64,000 nucleotides of DNA, from contig CM043955.1 in the NCBI GenBank assembly GCA_014529385.2, positions 150,053,640 to 150,117,639 on the forward strand, written 5' to 3'. A model generated the notes under the pieces. The model saw only the letters and a list, made by a program, of their open reading frames with translations, ran no database searches and was not told the origin of the DNA. A program made the position numbers and the translations under genes. The stretch's first letter is position 1. Every line of letters begins with the position of its first letter. Positions 1-11,139 of this stretch are shown one piece after another. Source of the DNA: Adiantum capillus-veneris (lineage: Eukaryota > Streptophyta > Polypodiopsida > Polypodiales > Pteridaceae).

Positions 1-1133
1 TAATCTTTTGAAAAGATTCTTGTAGGTCTCGGCTATACTCATCTGCAGCAAAGATCTTCCCATGTACCTTAAGTAGCAAGGGACTTTTAGATCTTCCCTC
101 AATTACCTCGAAAGGTGCTTTTCTCGTGGAAGTATGTAAAGTGTTATTGTATGCATACTCCACTAAGGGTAAGTACTTCTCCCATTGGGATCTTTGATCT
201 ACTTCCGTTACATAGGCTTTTAGTAGATCGAGAATTGTTAGGGTAGCTATTTCACTTTGGCCATCTGTTTGTGGATGATAGGCCGAAGAGAAGTTTAGCC
301 TTGTCCCTAAATTCTCAAAGAGACCCTTCCAGAAATTACTTGTCATTCTAGGATCTCTATCCGACACTATGGACATTGGCAAGCCATGGTACTTAAAAAT
401 TTGTGAAATGAAGAGGGTTGCCATTTGATGGGCTTTGATAGTCTTTTTGACAGGTATAAAATGAGCTTGTTTACTGTACGTGTCTACTATCGTCCATATT
501 CCCGTATTCCCATGGATAGACTTAGGCAATCCAAAGATAAAATCCATGGATATGCTCTCCCATGGTGAATTAGGGATTGACAAGGGTTGAAGCAATCCAA
601 GTTGCTTCCCTCTATCAAATTTTGTCTTTTGGCATACCACACATTTAGAAACATACTCTTGTATGTTCACTTTCATGGTAGGCCAATAGAAATATGTTTC
701 AATTCCCTTTAAGGTAGACTGAATCCCTCTATGCCCCGCATAAGGAGGAGCATGAGATTCATACATTACTTTCTCACGTAGTGAGTTAGTAACGCATAGT
801 CTATTGCCATAGAGAAGATAACCATCTTGTAAAGTAAATGGTTGTTGTTTCTTCCCTAATGCAAGGGTTGAAATCACATCTCTAAAATCGGGATCAATAG
901 CATACTCATCTATCATTGAAGATAGGTCATTGTGAGTTGCTATGGAAACCACATTTACTCTCAGCCGTCTTGAGAGTGCATCAGCTACTTGATTATGCTT
1001 ACCAGCAATGTGAGCAATATGAAAATGAAATTGCGAAAGGAAATTTGCCCACCTCATTTGTTTGTCGGAGAGCTTGGTCTGCGTCATGAATTACTTAAGA
1101 CTTTGGTGATCCGTTCGCAGAATGAAAGGAGTC
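1..1133 (-). pseudogene. Gypsy A integrase and end of RNase H (partial, broken)
   Basis: Reading the minus strand in from about 1133 gives the RNase H end (TDHQSLK, then a TAA at about 1093 where a Tyr is usual, then FMTQ), the ADALSRR linker at about 950-975, a zinc-binding HHCC part (H in ESHAPPYAGHRG, then CVVCQKT) and the integrase core with MDFIFGLP (first Asp), VSDRDPR (second Asp) and YHPQTDGQSE (Glu). The frame remains open to base 1. A frameshift near 1133 separates it from the RNase H reading frame upstream. Integrase joins the cDNA to host DNA. The identity is clear; function is lost because of the frameshift and stop. Confidence 0.88.
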
Positions 1134-2300
1134 CCAATAAATAGTGCTTCCATGAGTCTAAGGCATGTAGAACTGCAAGGAGTTCCTTTTCGTATATGCC
1201 TAGAGCTTTCTCAACAGGGTCAAGCCTTCGAATTTCATAGCCTATGGCGTGCCCTTCTTGAAGTAAAACAGCTCCAAGGCAATCACCACAAGCATCACAT
1301 TGGACCTCAAATGGTTTTGAGAGATCCGGTGTAAGCACAGGTTGAGAGATAAGCTTTTCGAAAGCATTGTTCTCCTTAGCAGACCATGTATACCTAACGC
1401 TTTTCTTTTTTAGGTCATGTAATGGTCCCGTAATTTGTGAGAACTTTTCTATGAAGCGTCTATAGTATGCACACATACCTATAAAGCTTCTTAGTTCATG
1501 AAGATTCTTTGGTTTAGGCCATCCTTTTATTACCTCTAACTTTGATGGATCCATTTGGATGCCTCTTGAGAGATAATGTGACCTAAATACTGAATCTCTT
1601 GCAAGAAAAAATCACTTTTCTTTCGATTAACATAAGTTTATTCTCTCTAAAACTTGAAATAGTACGTGGAGGTGTTGCTTGTGTTCGTCTAATGAATTAG
1701 AGTAGATGATAATATCATCAAAGAACACTCCAGTGAAGGTTCGATGAGGCTTGAACAGCTTCTCCATCAAGCGGTTGAATGTGGCTGGTGCATTGGTCAA
1801 GCCAAAAGTCATGACAATGTATTCATAAAGACCAAATGTGGTGCAAAATGCGGTCTTTCCAATGTCTTGATCAACTATCCTTATTTGATGATAGCCACTT
1901 TTTAGGTCAATCCTACTGAAGTAGGTTGATCCTGTAGCTTGTCAAATAGGTCTTCTACCCGTGGAACGGGAAACCTATTCTTGATAGTGATCCTATTTAG
2001 TGCTCTATAGTCGACACACATATGATATGTGCCGTCTTTCTTTTGCACTAAAAGCACAGGTGAGCAAAATGGAGATGAGCTAGGCCTAACCATGCCCTTC
2101 TCAACTAACTCATGCACTTGCCGCATAATCTCCTCTTGTTGAGCTTGAGAAACTCTATAAGGAGGTTTGTAAGGCGGTGAACTTCCTGGAAGAAGTTCAA
2201 TTGCATGGTCATCATTACCTCGTTTAGGAGGTAGCTCACAAGGGATGTCGTCAATAAAGACATCTTGAAACCCATTGAGAAAATTGGATAACTCTAATTC
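1084..2300 (-). pseudogene. Gypsy A reverse transcriptase-RNase H (broken)
   Basis: Three pieces in different frames. Bases 2126-1902 hold the RT fingers/palm start ([20 protein letters not shown], then [27 protein letters not shown]). Bases 1812-1627 hold MTFGLTNAPATF and the catalytic FFDDIIIYS. Bases 1554-1084 hold the thumb (ELRSFIGMCAYYRRFI) and RNase H (VQCDACGDCLGAVLLQ, EKELLAVLHALDSWKHYLLG). At least three frameshifts or stops separate them. This enzyme copies element RNA to DNA and degrades the RNA strand. The FFDD variant of the YxDD box is normal in plant Gypsy elements. Confidence 0.92.
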
Positions 2301-2326
2301 CTTTTGGTTGCTTTTATTTTCTTTTG

Positions 2327-2800
2327 CTAAAGCATTAGGTTCATTTGAGAATCTTTAACAAAAATCATGTACACGGAAATAGAGCTCTTTATTGACTTGT
2401 TGAAAGCTGGTGTATGTACAATGGGGATAGTGTTACCCATTTCCTTAGCATCTATATACATGTCTTTTTCCTTGAGCTTAAAGGAGATTCTCCTTTCAGG
2501 GAATTTAAGATTGGCAGCCAGGCGATCAAACCATGGTGCCCCTAGGATTACATCCTCATGCTTGAGAGGAGAGATAAAGAAGTCCTCTTTGTCCACATAG
2601 CTTTGGACATGAAGCCTCAATTTCCCGATTAAGGGAGTGACTGAAGCTTCTTGCCTCTTGAAAGCACTGTTTGTGGGTAGAACATCTCCCATCTCATAAG
2701 CTTGTATGCCTAGCTTGGTGGCCAACTCTATAGATATAAAATTGTGAGTAGAACCAGGGTCAAAGAGAATAAAAGCATCATGTTCTCTTACCTTTCCCCA
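2327..2800 (-). pseudogene. Gypsy A retropepsin-like protease
   Basis: The minus strand reads HDAFILFDPGSTHNFISIEL (active-site variant D-P-G-S, about 2730-2790), then LATKLGIQAYEMGD and the flap and C-terminal hallmark VILGAPWFDRL near 2545. DPGS in place of DTG/DSG is common in plant Gypsy proteases. The frame runs on toward RT but ends at 2327. It processes the gag-pol polyprotein in intact elements. No separate start is expected because it is translated as part of the polyprotein. Confidence 0.82.
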
Positions 2801-4393
2801 AGCATGTCATAGAGGAGATCCTTTGTGGTGAGTTTGGTGAGTCTCCTCCTCTTGGATTTCAACCAAGGTAGCTCTAGGAGGATCTTGACGATTGTTCTTC
2901 TAGGGACAAGTGCGGTACGCATGCCCTTGTTCGCCGCACTTGAAACACCGGTTATCCTTGCGATAACGCTCAAGCTCTTCAGGAGATAGTTTGTTTTTAC
3001 CTTTGTAAACTCCCTTCTCTTTAGCTTTGTTGGAGTTGCCCTTAGGAGACTTTTGGACATTGTCCTTCCCCTTAGGCTCGTTGGAACCCTTGTTTTCTGT
3101 GGGCTTATTATTTCTTTTAGCCCCCATTTGGAAATTGATTCGAGAGGCCACCATAGTATGGTGTATTACTGCCGATATGGTACGTGGCCTTTGGGAGTCA
3201 ACATACTCCACCATTTCTTCGGTCAAGCCCGCACAAAATTGTTGCTTTTGCTCTCCAAAATCCAACTTTTTGAAGACAGTGGCTTTGCGTTGTAGGTCCC
3301 AAAACTTGTCTACATATTTGTGGATGGATTAATAGGGAGAGAGCTTTATGCTTCGCCATTCGGTGAGCACTTTGTCTTTGGCATCGGTGGCCAAAAACTA
3401 CTTCATTGTGGAAGCTCTTAAAGCTTTCCATGTTCGTAGAGCTTCACCGTTGGCTCGTAGGCTAGACCACCATTGCCTGGCGGACTTTTGAAAGTGCATA
3501 GCTACATGGCGTAGCTTAGAGGACTCCGTGAAGCCCTCATCTCCGAACGCCCAATCAAATTGTTGGATAAAGGCCAAGATTTTGTCCGTAGCACCAAAGG
3601 TGCCATCATAGGTAAGGAAAGAGATGCTCTTCCCTCCCTCTTTGTACTTCTTTAGCTTGGACGACCTCTTCCATGCAGCATAGGATTTCCTATGGCCTCT
3701 TATTTTTTATGGTTCAAAGGTTGCACCATCACTTTCTTCAGAAGGTGAAGAATTTGAGGAAGGTGGAGAAGAGGGTGACCTCTTTCTTGCCTTTTTCTTG
3801 TCTTGATCTTCGTCGTCTTCACCATCACTTTCATAAGAGGAAGAGGATGAAGAAGATGGAGAAGAGGGTGTCCTCTTTCTCGCCTTTTTCTTATCTTGCT
3901 TTTTATCATCCCTCTTTGAATTATGGTGTGGAGAAGGGTGTGATGGTTTTCTCCGCTTTGGTGGTGATGGAGAGCGTTTAGCTAGCCGTCTTCGTGGAGC
4001 CATCTCCGTCGAGGTGGCGGGAGACTCACTTTTTGCTCATTCCTTCGGTGGAGGCTCTTGAGTTCTCCTTTGGGAAGGAGATGCATCATCAAGAAGTAAA
4101 TTCTTGAGCCCTTCGTATGGATTCTCTTCTTCTTCCCGAATCGGAGAGAGACCTCTTTTGGGAGTCTCACAAGGAGGCTTCCTAGGTGTTCTCTCATCAT
4201 GGTGGTGAGCTTGGAGAATCCCATGAGCACGGAGCTGCCATTGCACTTCACTTTGGAGAGATGGATTGCCCATGGCTTGTTGAAGCCTAGAAACAAGATA
4301 GTTAACAAGCATCGGAGCATCATTAGTAGCTTTCTCATTAGCAAAATCAAAGTTATCAACATTAATTTCACTCTCTTTACTATTGTCAGCCAT
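2788..4393 (-). pseudogene. Gypsy A gag (capsid and nucleocapsid), several frames
   Basis: The start is best placed at 4393 (MADNSKESEINVDNFDF), just inside the 5' leader. A central stretch (4003-3707) is very basic and Ser-rich, with DKKKARKR-(T/S)-PSSP twice, like an SR-type linker. Capsid sequence follows with frameshifts (about 3660-3200; MDFGEQKQQFCAGLTEEMVE, RTISAVIHHTMVASRI). The nucleocapsid has one CCHC knuckle, CFKCGEQGHAYRTC, at about 2900-2960. Gag packages element RNA in cytoplasmic particles. At least four reading-frame breaks are present. Confidence 0.82.
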
Positions 4394-4798
4394 TCTAACA
4401 ACTTTTAGGTGTAAACTTTCTAGGTGTAATTTGGCACTTCAAGCCCTAGTTGCTACTCCTCTTTACCCCTTTAGAAAAAGCACTCAAGCTACTGTACCCG
4501 TGGCTCCAATACCATTAAATGCAAGGATTAGAAGAGAGGGTCGTTCAACACCAAAATAGCACCGACTCTTGTCAAGCTTCTAATAGCTCAATAGTGGTTA
4601 AGCCGTAGGCAAAGCCCCGTAGGACTCCACTATTAAGAACATAGCTCTCGATGGTGATGCCCCGTTAACTGTACGAAGGCATGCGCACTGCAAGGCTGAA
4701 AAATCCCTATTCTACTTACTCACATGCAATTAATAATACCAACCATTTATAGCTAGCTTGAGGACCTCCCTTCTTGAGCAAGAAAAGAGAAACCTTGT

Positions 4799-4810
4799 GC
4801 TCTGATACCA
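4799..4810 (-). other. Primer binding site of Gypsy A (tRNA-iMet type)
   Basis: The minus strand reads TGGTATCAGAGC, complementary to the 3' end of plant initiator tRNA-Met, one base inside the LTR end at 4812. It fixes the element's orientation and the inner LTR border. Confidence 0.9.
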
Positions 4811-4811
4811 A

Positions 4812-6372
4812 TGTAACATTTAATGGCCTAAAAACTTGTGTGTAGCGGAAATTAGCATGAACATAGTGGGCATTCCATTAGAACAGATTCCTAATGAGAA
4901 TTACAAGAGTGCTTGGGTGGAGAGAGCAACAAAAATCATAACACCTAGTTAGATAGCACAAACAATACTTTCAACAGAGAGAGAAATTAAGCTATTGACA
5001 ACAGTTGAGAACCGGATTTGCATGGAGCCGGTCCCCCCTCCAAAAGGCTTTGTATTATGGTTTCTCTCATCAAGAGAGACATTGTACAATACAATTCTTT
5101 GTGTTCCTTCAAAACTAGCTATTGCAATGAAGATGAAAGCTTCATGCACTAAGCAAAACACTTAGCAAACACAACATCAATTATCTCCGATCTCAGACCC
5201 AAGACCTCACACACCTTCAAAGATGGTGAGAGCTAGCAGGGTATGAGAGTAGTGAGAGGAAGAAGGAGTATTCTTACGAGAAAGATGTACATCTCCTCAC
5301 ATAATCACTCATATTAGCATCGCTTAGCTTAGTAATTAGCATGGCAGAAGAGATCAGCATGCATTGAAGCTTGGATCTTGGTTGTGTTTGCATCACAAAG
5401 CCAAGAGTTGTTGGTGTAGGCCTCCCTTCTCACAAGCTTGGAGTAGGTGATAAGCTTTCCATTAAAGCTTGAGAAGGAGAGAGAGTCTTCTTTACTTCAC
5501 ATATGAGATTGTGTGAGTGTGTGTGTGATAATGCATTGCAAAAATCAGTCCCCCTCTCTCTCTTGGTCGACCCCTCTTGCTATTTGCTCATGCTCTACTC
5601 TCATTGGAACTCCGCAGGCCTAGCCAATGGTAATTAAGCAGTATAAGTGATAGCCTTATGACATGTGTCCCCCTTTCCCCTTTTGTGAGAGCTTTAGGTA
5701 ATTTAATAATCAACTAAACTCTCATTGGACCCCTTTGTCTCCTGGCCAATAGGAATCAGGCAAGCCATTGGGCTGCTGAATGCTCATTGGACCCCTTGGG
5801 AGACCATCCAATAGTCTTCTAGAGGACTTAATTCTCATTGGTTCTTTTATTAAGTGTTTTTAAATTAATTAAACTAGATTTACTCTAGCCTAATTCTCAT
5901 TGGTCCACTTCCAAGGCCATCCAATAGGAATTGGGTACACCTTGTGGGCATCTAGGCTAGGGAGCTGACATATGTCCCTCATTCCCTTTGTGTAAAGGGA
6001 GCTTGTGTGTGTGTGTGTGTGTGTGACTTTCTCTCTCATCCCCTACAAGCTAGGCTCGCCCCCTCCTATGTAGGGATTTTAAAAGACTTTTGGGACACAC
6101 ACAAAGCATCCAATTCCCCCCATGGTTGACCTTTGGACACAACCTTTGAATTGTGGAACCTTAGCATTTTGGAAGTCTTAATGGACTAAACCTTAGGGTC
6201 TTTTTATCCCATTGTTGCACATGGCTCTTTTGCAGATGGCCCCCCCTTTGGATCCCTATTTTCCCTCCTTTGGATCCCTACTGTGGCCGGTCTGCTAGCT
6301 TAACCAATATTCTAGCTTTTTCTCCCCTGGCACTTCCCCATATTAAATGATCAGTTTAACATGAGAAAATCA
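4812..6372 (-). repeat. 5' LTR of Gypsy A (about 1.56 kb)
   Basis: On the plus strand the repeat starts TGTAACATTTAATGG and ends ATGAGAAAATCA, i.e. TG...CA ends. The right border is set by comparison with the related LTR at 29.6-31.35 kb, where similarity also stops after the same ATGAGAAAATCA, and by Copia C1 coding sequence starting immediately after. It contains a (GT)n run at about 6004-6025, present at the equivalent place in the second copy. Promoter and poly(A) signals of the element should lie here but I could not place them firmly. Confidence 0.82.
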
Positions 6373-6716
6373 TTAGGAGAATTAGATATTGATTATTATG
6401 ACACAAACAATGGTGGAGATTATGCCTCCAAAGAGTTTACAGACTTTTGTTCAAGTAGGGAATTAAGCGTGAGTTTACAGCTCCTTATACCCCTGCAAAA
6501 AATGGTGTTGCGGAACAAATGAATAGGACCATCCAAGAGCGGAGTATGTTTATGGTATCATAGGCTAGTTTATAGCAAGCATTTTGGGTTGAAGCATTAT
6601 ACAGAGCCGTGTACTTGATCGATAGATCACCACATGCTTCATTACATTTTAATGTACCTTTGGAGTTATGGTCAGGACATAAATTGTTTTATGAAAAACT
6701 CCGCACACTTGGTTGT
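6373..6716 (+). pseudogene. Copia C1 integrase, left piece
   Basis: Codons from 6373 give DYYDTNNGGDYASKEFTDF (core motif around the second catalytic Asp, here in a degraded NNGG form), then TAPYTPAKNGVAEQMNRT (the Glu region), then LIDRSPHASLHFNVPLELW and LGCEA. This is Ty1/Copia integrase. Several stops are present. The reading frame is cut in the word GCEA by insertion of B1 and resumes at 15564 with the same codon, so both pieces were once one gene. The upstream gag and protease of C1 must lie left of Gypsy A, outside the window. Confidence 0.9.
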
Positions 6717-6721
6717 GAAGC
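6717..6721. repeat. Target site duplication of B1, left copy (GAAGC)
   Basis: GAAGC directly precedes the left LTR of B1, and the same five bases follow the right LTR at 15564-15568. A 5-bp duplication is standard for Gypsy integration, and removing B1 plus one copy restores the Copia reading frame. Confidence 0.92.
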
Positions 6722-7324
6722 TGTGCACGTATGTCGCACGTGTCAATGCAAGGAACTTGCCGATACACCGTGTGCGAGCCACAAATGGCTCCAAGCACAC
6801 AACAAGCCTAAACTAGTAAGCTCAAAGAAGGCGATGGTGTGTCACTCACCGCTCTACTCTTGCTTCGTGGAGGATTCCTCGCCGCGAAGAAGAAGGAGAC
6901 GCCGCTACGCCGCGCTCAACCGCTTCACCGCCGTCGTGCCTTCGTAATGCTGGATCGCCCACACACTCCCTCTCTCTCTCTCTCACACATACACACACAC
7001 ACAAGGAGGTGAAGAAGAAGAAGATGGAGATGGAGATGGAGCAAGAGCACTCTTCTATTGCACAAATGAGACAATTAGTGAATTTTAGGTTTAGCTGACT
7101 TTTATATGAGCTCACCCAATTCACACTTGGGCGCCCATGCTTAGCCAACTAATCCCTTGAATGTTCCAGTTAGAGTGCGCCTCTCATCGGCGATCACTCT
7201 TACCCTTTTCCTATTGGACCGACAAGCCGGGTACCTGACTCTACAAGTAAATAATACAACGTCCGCCATAGGTTACAACGTCCGTCGTAGGTGATAGGGT
7301 GTCCGTGAGCCGTGAGGGTTAACA
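6722..7324 (-). repeat. 3' LTR of B1 (603 bp)
   Basis: Begins TGTGCACGTATG and ends GGGTTAACA on the plus strand. It is nearly the same as 14937-15563 and 53253-53909. Length differences among the three come mainly from an internal (CT)n(CA)n tract, short here (about 6965-7003). Confidence 0.93.
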
Positions 7325-7326
7325 TG

Positions 7327-7336
7327 CCCCCCTTCC
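7327..7336 (-). other. Polypurine tract of B1
   Basis: Minus strand GGAAGGGGGG, followed by CA and then the LTR start TGTTAACCC. This is the plus-strand DNA synthesis primer of the element. The same tract stands at 53912-53921 in B2. Confidence 0.85.
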
Positions 7337-9110
7337 TGATGTAGATTCCGTCCTCGAAAGCTATTGAGTTGAAGCTCGTTCGTCGAGGTGGAAGATCATT
7401 TGAGATGAATGTCTTTAGCCTTCTTCAGTCACTGCAAAATCAAACAACATTGTCATAGTAATTGCATTCTCATAAGCGATTAAAAAGCATCTGCAATTTT
7501 AGCAGACAAATTGATTGGTAACAGAATTTTAAACAATTTGTCAGCAATAAACGTTAAATTGCAATATAATCAAATGCATAAACAGATGTAAAGGTAAAAT
7601 ATTAAACAAGTCTGGGGTCGCTAATTTAACGGTCGAAAGGCACTAGAGATCGACTATTAATACCATGGGTAAGCTTCTTTATTTTCTCTGGTCAATTAAG
7701 TTGTTTAATCGCGAGAGCCAAGTATTTCATGTTCGAGGGCTGACTAGAGACTATACCTAGAAGAACTTGTAGTTAAGCTACGATAAAAGGAATTTCTCAT
7801 GAAATCATCGCCTGACTGATTACCTTTTCTTTGACCCCCCAAAGTCTTTTCACAGTGATTCAATTTTGATGTGTGTGCTTATTTTTTATGCCTTGGGTTT
7901 TTTACTTTTCAGGGAAAAGTGCCCACACTGGGAACCTCTAGGGCTCTAGTACCATAGGCGATACATGTGAGTGAAGTACCCAATCAAGCTGAGATTTCTC
8001 TTCCAACTTAAGATTTTACATTGTGGCACTTTGATTTTTTGTTTGTTCATTTTCAACATTTTAATTTTGTAACTTTGGGGGGTCATATAACACTGATACA
8101 CCTCCCCAGGCTCATCACACTAGTAAACTCCCTTTATAATACTTAAGTTAAAGGTCAATAGGGTCAATCCCACTAGAAATCCCTAGTACATTTCACACAA
8201 TGCTACCTAAATCGGATTAAGAACCTAAGTAACCATTAATTATTAGGAAGGCATTCCCCATGGTATTAAGAGAAGATCTCTAACACCTAACTTGGTCAAA
8301 CTAGCTTAGTCGGACTGCTTGATTTTTAAATCTAGACAAGTGATTATGACAAAAAATTCATTGAATTTAATGTTTGGTACTAAGCAAATGCACTGAATAT
8401 TATGCTACCAATCACAATCAAAGCAGAGAATCATAGATGCAAAAAAAGATAAGGGGCAATGCTAATGGACAAGAAACACCTATTTGTGTTGATGATCGCG
8501 CTTGATTTGAGGTGTGAATGAGAGAAAGATCCCATGAAGGTCCAAATCCTAACAACAACAATACGGTCCTGTACACACTAGGAAACACAAGGAATACCTC
8601 TAGGAGGCACATCAGTGGGAAAAAAGAACTTTGCTAATCACTCAACTCTCAAAGAGAAACACTCCTATCGTACTAATTCTACCTACCCTCCGTCACTCGA
8701 GTGATGAGGATCAAAGGTGTTTAATGACATAGGTCTCTGTTTCAGTGTACCAAATGTGAATGTGTAGGTCTGGTCAATGTTTTGACTTTTATTGTGCATA
8801 CTCGTTTGCTAATTGCTCTTGCTCTTTATTTATTTTTTTCATTTTTTGTGAGTATAAGCCTTTATATATACATTCCCTAAGATTGGGAGATTGAGAGGTC
8901 AGGGAAACAAGGTTGAGAGGGGAGTGAGTGAATGATGACTGTCAGCAAACATTCCCCCCTTCCTTGGGTAGATCATATCGTTTGAAATGTGCTCGTCACC
9001 CTTTGAAACCAATTGTTCCAGTCGATAATAGGTGAGGATTTTTGCCAATAGTTTTCTATTACCTTAGGTGTCTCATCGAGTTGCAAGGGTGGTAAGGTAC
9101 TCTCCCAGGA
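7337..9110 (-). other. B1 3' non-coding region
   Basis: About 1.8 kb between the last ORF and the polypurine tract, AT-rich, with no convincing ORF. Most of it is clearly homologous to 53922-55200 in B2 (for example GGTCATATAACACTGATACA at 8092 and 54666). Conservation between copies is that of shared descent; I cannot tell whether it holds a cis-acting signal. Confidence 0.7.
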
Positions 9111-10280
9111 TCAAACTTGAAGTGGTTCTTCAGGTGATTCTTGAACACTGGGAGGTGTGGATTTCTTTGTGGCTTTATGGAGGTCCACTATTGTAGGTGG
9201 AGGTTGTGGAGAAGCTTTTACCTCTATGGATGCATTACATGAGGAGCTAGAAGCTTCATGGGACTCCCCCCTTCCTGAGCTAGGTGGAACAAATTGTTCT
9301 TTCTTTGGTACCCAAACTAGCTCTGGAGCGGGTGTGTAGCATTCTATGATTTTTTTCTTTCCACGATCGCTGATTTGTTTTGGAGCTACGGGATTGGGCT
9401 CACATGGGTCAGGTGACAAGTAAGAACACAATCTACATTTTGGTACCCAAATTTGATCATTTCCTCGATAGTAGCCTTGGGCTTCCAATAATCGTTTAGG
9501 GATCCAACGCCACATTTTCTTACTTTTCTTAGAGAGAGTGATACGTTTCCTACAAGGATTTTGTTTTTTAGCACTAGCTATGGTCGCTAAAGAAGCTTTA
9601 GGGACCCACTTGTATGTTCTCTTCGTTATATTAGGATGAGTCTTGTCAGAAGCTATATGCATTGCTTGTAGCATATTCAAGGGTACAGGCATTTCATCCC
9701 CCTCAGGTGTTACCCAGGTCGTCCCCCTATTTCCCCAAGTGTCTATGGTTGCTGCTAGGTGGACCCAATCCACATTGTCCGACTCAGTCATCCCAGGTAG
9801 TACATCCATATAAGGAGAATCTTCCCCAACATTAGTGTCCGCTTTATACGTGTAGCAATACTGCAATGGGGCCGAGTGAACTGTGGTGTCAGATCTATGA
9901 TCAATTATAAACCTGTTTCCTAGAGGATGTGCTCGACCCTTCACAAGATCCACTCGAATGACAGAATCTTGGAACTGCAAGTAGACATGGTTTTTAGACC
10001 AATCATGCACCATTTTTGCTTCCCTCATGAAAGGACGTCCTAAGATCATCTCCGATGCCCTAGTGTGTTTGGAGAAATCCATAACAATAAAGGTAATCCT
10101 TATTTTATGTCCAAAGACCTTGATCTTGAGATCTTCTAGCATCCCAATAGGTTTAACAATAGACCCATTGGCCATCTTCACTACTATGGTTGTGGTCACA
10201 AGGTGAGGTCTTCCCATAGTTTCCGAGCAATTTTTAGTCACAATGCTAACCCCGGCGCCGCCATCAAGGATTCCCTTCAC
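9111..10280 (-). CDS. B1 protease fused to WxPK-repeat protein
   Basis: A 389-codon open frame. Residues 1-115 are a retropepsin domain: LDGGAGVSIV with active site D6-G-G (a D-G-G form seen in some plant Gypsy lineages), then MILGRPFM at 78-85. Residues 116-200 match the protease-gag linker of B2. From about residue 205 the sequence jumps to the B2 3' ORF, with W225VPK, W259IPK, W278VPK and W323VPK and a Ser/Pro-rich tail. In B2 these two parts are separated by about 4 kb of RT, integrase and a second protease, so this ORF is a fusion made by deletion. True translation starts in gag; the first Met is only the first one in this frame. The function of the WxPK part is unknown. Confidence 0.75.
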   Translation of the reverse strand: MKGILDGGAGVSIVTKNCSETMGRPHLVTTTIVVKMANGSIVKPIGMLEDLKIKVFGHKIRITFIVMDFSKHTRASEMILGRPFMREAKMVHDWSKNHVYLQFQDSVIRVDLVKGRAHPLGNRFIIDHRSDTTVHSAPLQYCYTYKADTNVGEDSPYMDVLPGMTESDNVDWVHLAATIDTWGNRGTTWVTPEGDEMPVPLNMLQAMHIASDKTHPNITKRTYKWVPKASLATIASAKKQNPCRKRITLSKKSKKMWRWIPKRLLEAQGYYRGNDQIWVPKCRLCSYLSPDPCEPNPVAPKQISDRGKKKIIECYTPAPELVWVPKKEQFVPPSSGRGESHEASSSSCNASIEVKASPQPPPTIVDLHKATKKSTPPSVQESPEEPLQV

Positions 10281-10329
10281 AGTTAATCCCTTAGTAGTGA
10301 TTGGTATGGTCGCATTGGATTCATCACCC

Positions 10330-11100
10330 TCAAATTAAGTATTGTCCCAACTTGTTAACAGGTATTTCTATAACAAGGTTCTCATCTAGGTTGGGTTGTG
10401 GATCTAAGTGCTCCTCCTCTATTGGCATCTCCCCAGCTCCATCCATCTGTGCAAATTGTGGTAGCCCAAACTTTAGTTCTCCATTGAGGAAGGCTCGAAG
10501 AGCTGAGACTAGCTCGGGGTCTTTATGTAGTTTGGACATGATGGTGGTTCTAACTTCTGAAGACATGAAATCCATCAATTTGGCAATGTTTAATGGCACC
10601 TTTTGGCATTGAGTCCCTTGACGTGGGGAAGATGGGATCTCCATTTCTTTGATAGGATCAGGTAGTCCCTCTGTAAACATTCTTTCCATCAAGAAGTGAG
10701 TACGCCCACTTTCCCATGACTTTAAGTCACTTTCTTCTTGGATGACACTAGGTATGTCCAAGGGTCTATGGACTTGATGAGGTTGTTGTTGCGTAGGGAA
10801 CACGGTGTCTGTAATCTGGATCTGCCTAGGTGTTGGTTCTAGATCCCATTGGGTATCTTCTACCAAACTCCTTAATTGCTTGACTCGCTCAATCTCCTCT
10901 GTAGGGTTTGGGTAAGTTCCTATCTTCTTTTTGGATCCTGGCCATTGTGGCTCATGAAGATCTTCCTTGTTGGTTTCTATGTTAGTGGTCGTTTTGGTCT
11001 CCTTGGTTTCACCTGAATCAAAATATTCTTCAGCGTCGTTCATATATACGGGGTCGTCATCAGTCCCTATGTTGGTCTTTGAAGTGGGGTCTGACTTCAC
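10330..11100 (-). pseudogene. B1 gag-protease linker region
   Basis: An acidic, Lys/Glu/Thr-rich stretch with MSSEVRTTIMSKLHKDPELV and SALRAFLNGEL near its end, strongly similar to 61609-62400 in B2. The upstream piece is in the same frame behind a TAG (11140-11142), and the protease follows after a one-base shift near 10335 where B2 reads QYFEGDESN without a break. No known domain is recognised. Confidence 0.75.
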
Positions 11101-11139
11101 TGCTTTTTGCGATCTCTTTCTTTGTGTTTTCTTCTTTTT

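Larger units (their letters stand above)
1..6372 (-). mobile_element. Ty3/Gypsy LTR retrotransposon A, truncated by window edge
   Basis: A minus-strand element read from right to left: LTR (4812-6372), primer binding site (4799-4810), gag, protease, reverse transcriptase, RNase H, integrase. The order PR-RT-RH-IN defines Ty3/Gypsy. The 3' LTR and the integrase C-terminus lie beyond base 1. All coding parts carry stops or frameshifts, so the copy is dead. It lies inside Copia element C1, whose integrase starts directly after the LTR. RT and integrase look like the plant chromovirus side of the family (FFDD active site, YHPQTDGQSE integrase motif), but the C-terminus that would show a chromodomain is outside the window. 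Confidence 0.93.

Noticed and set aside
6361-6361. LTR A end placed at TTTAACA (6361)
   Set aside because: The second family A LTR shares another 11 bases (through ATGAGAAAATCA), so the border was moved to 6372.
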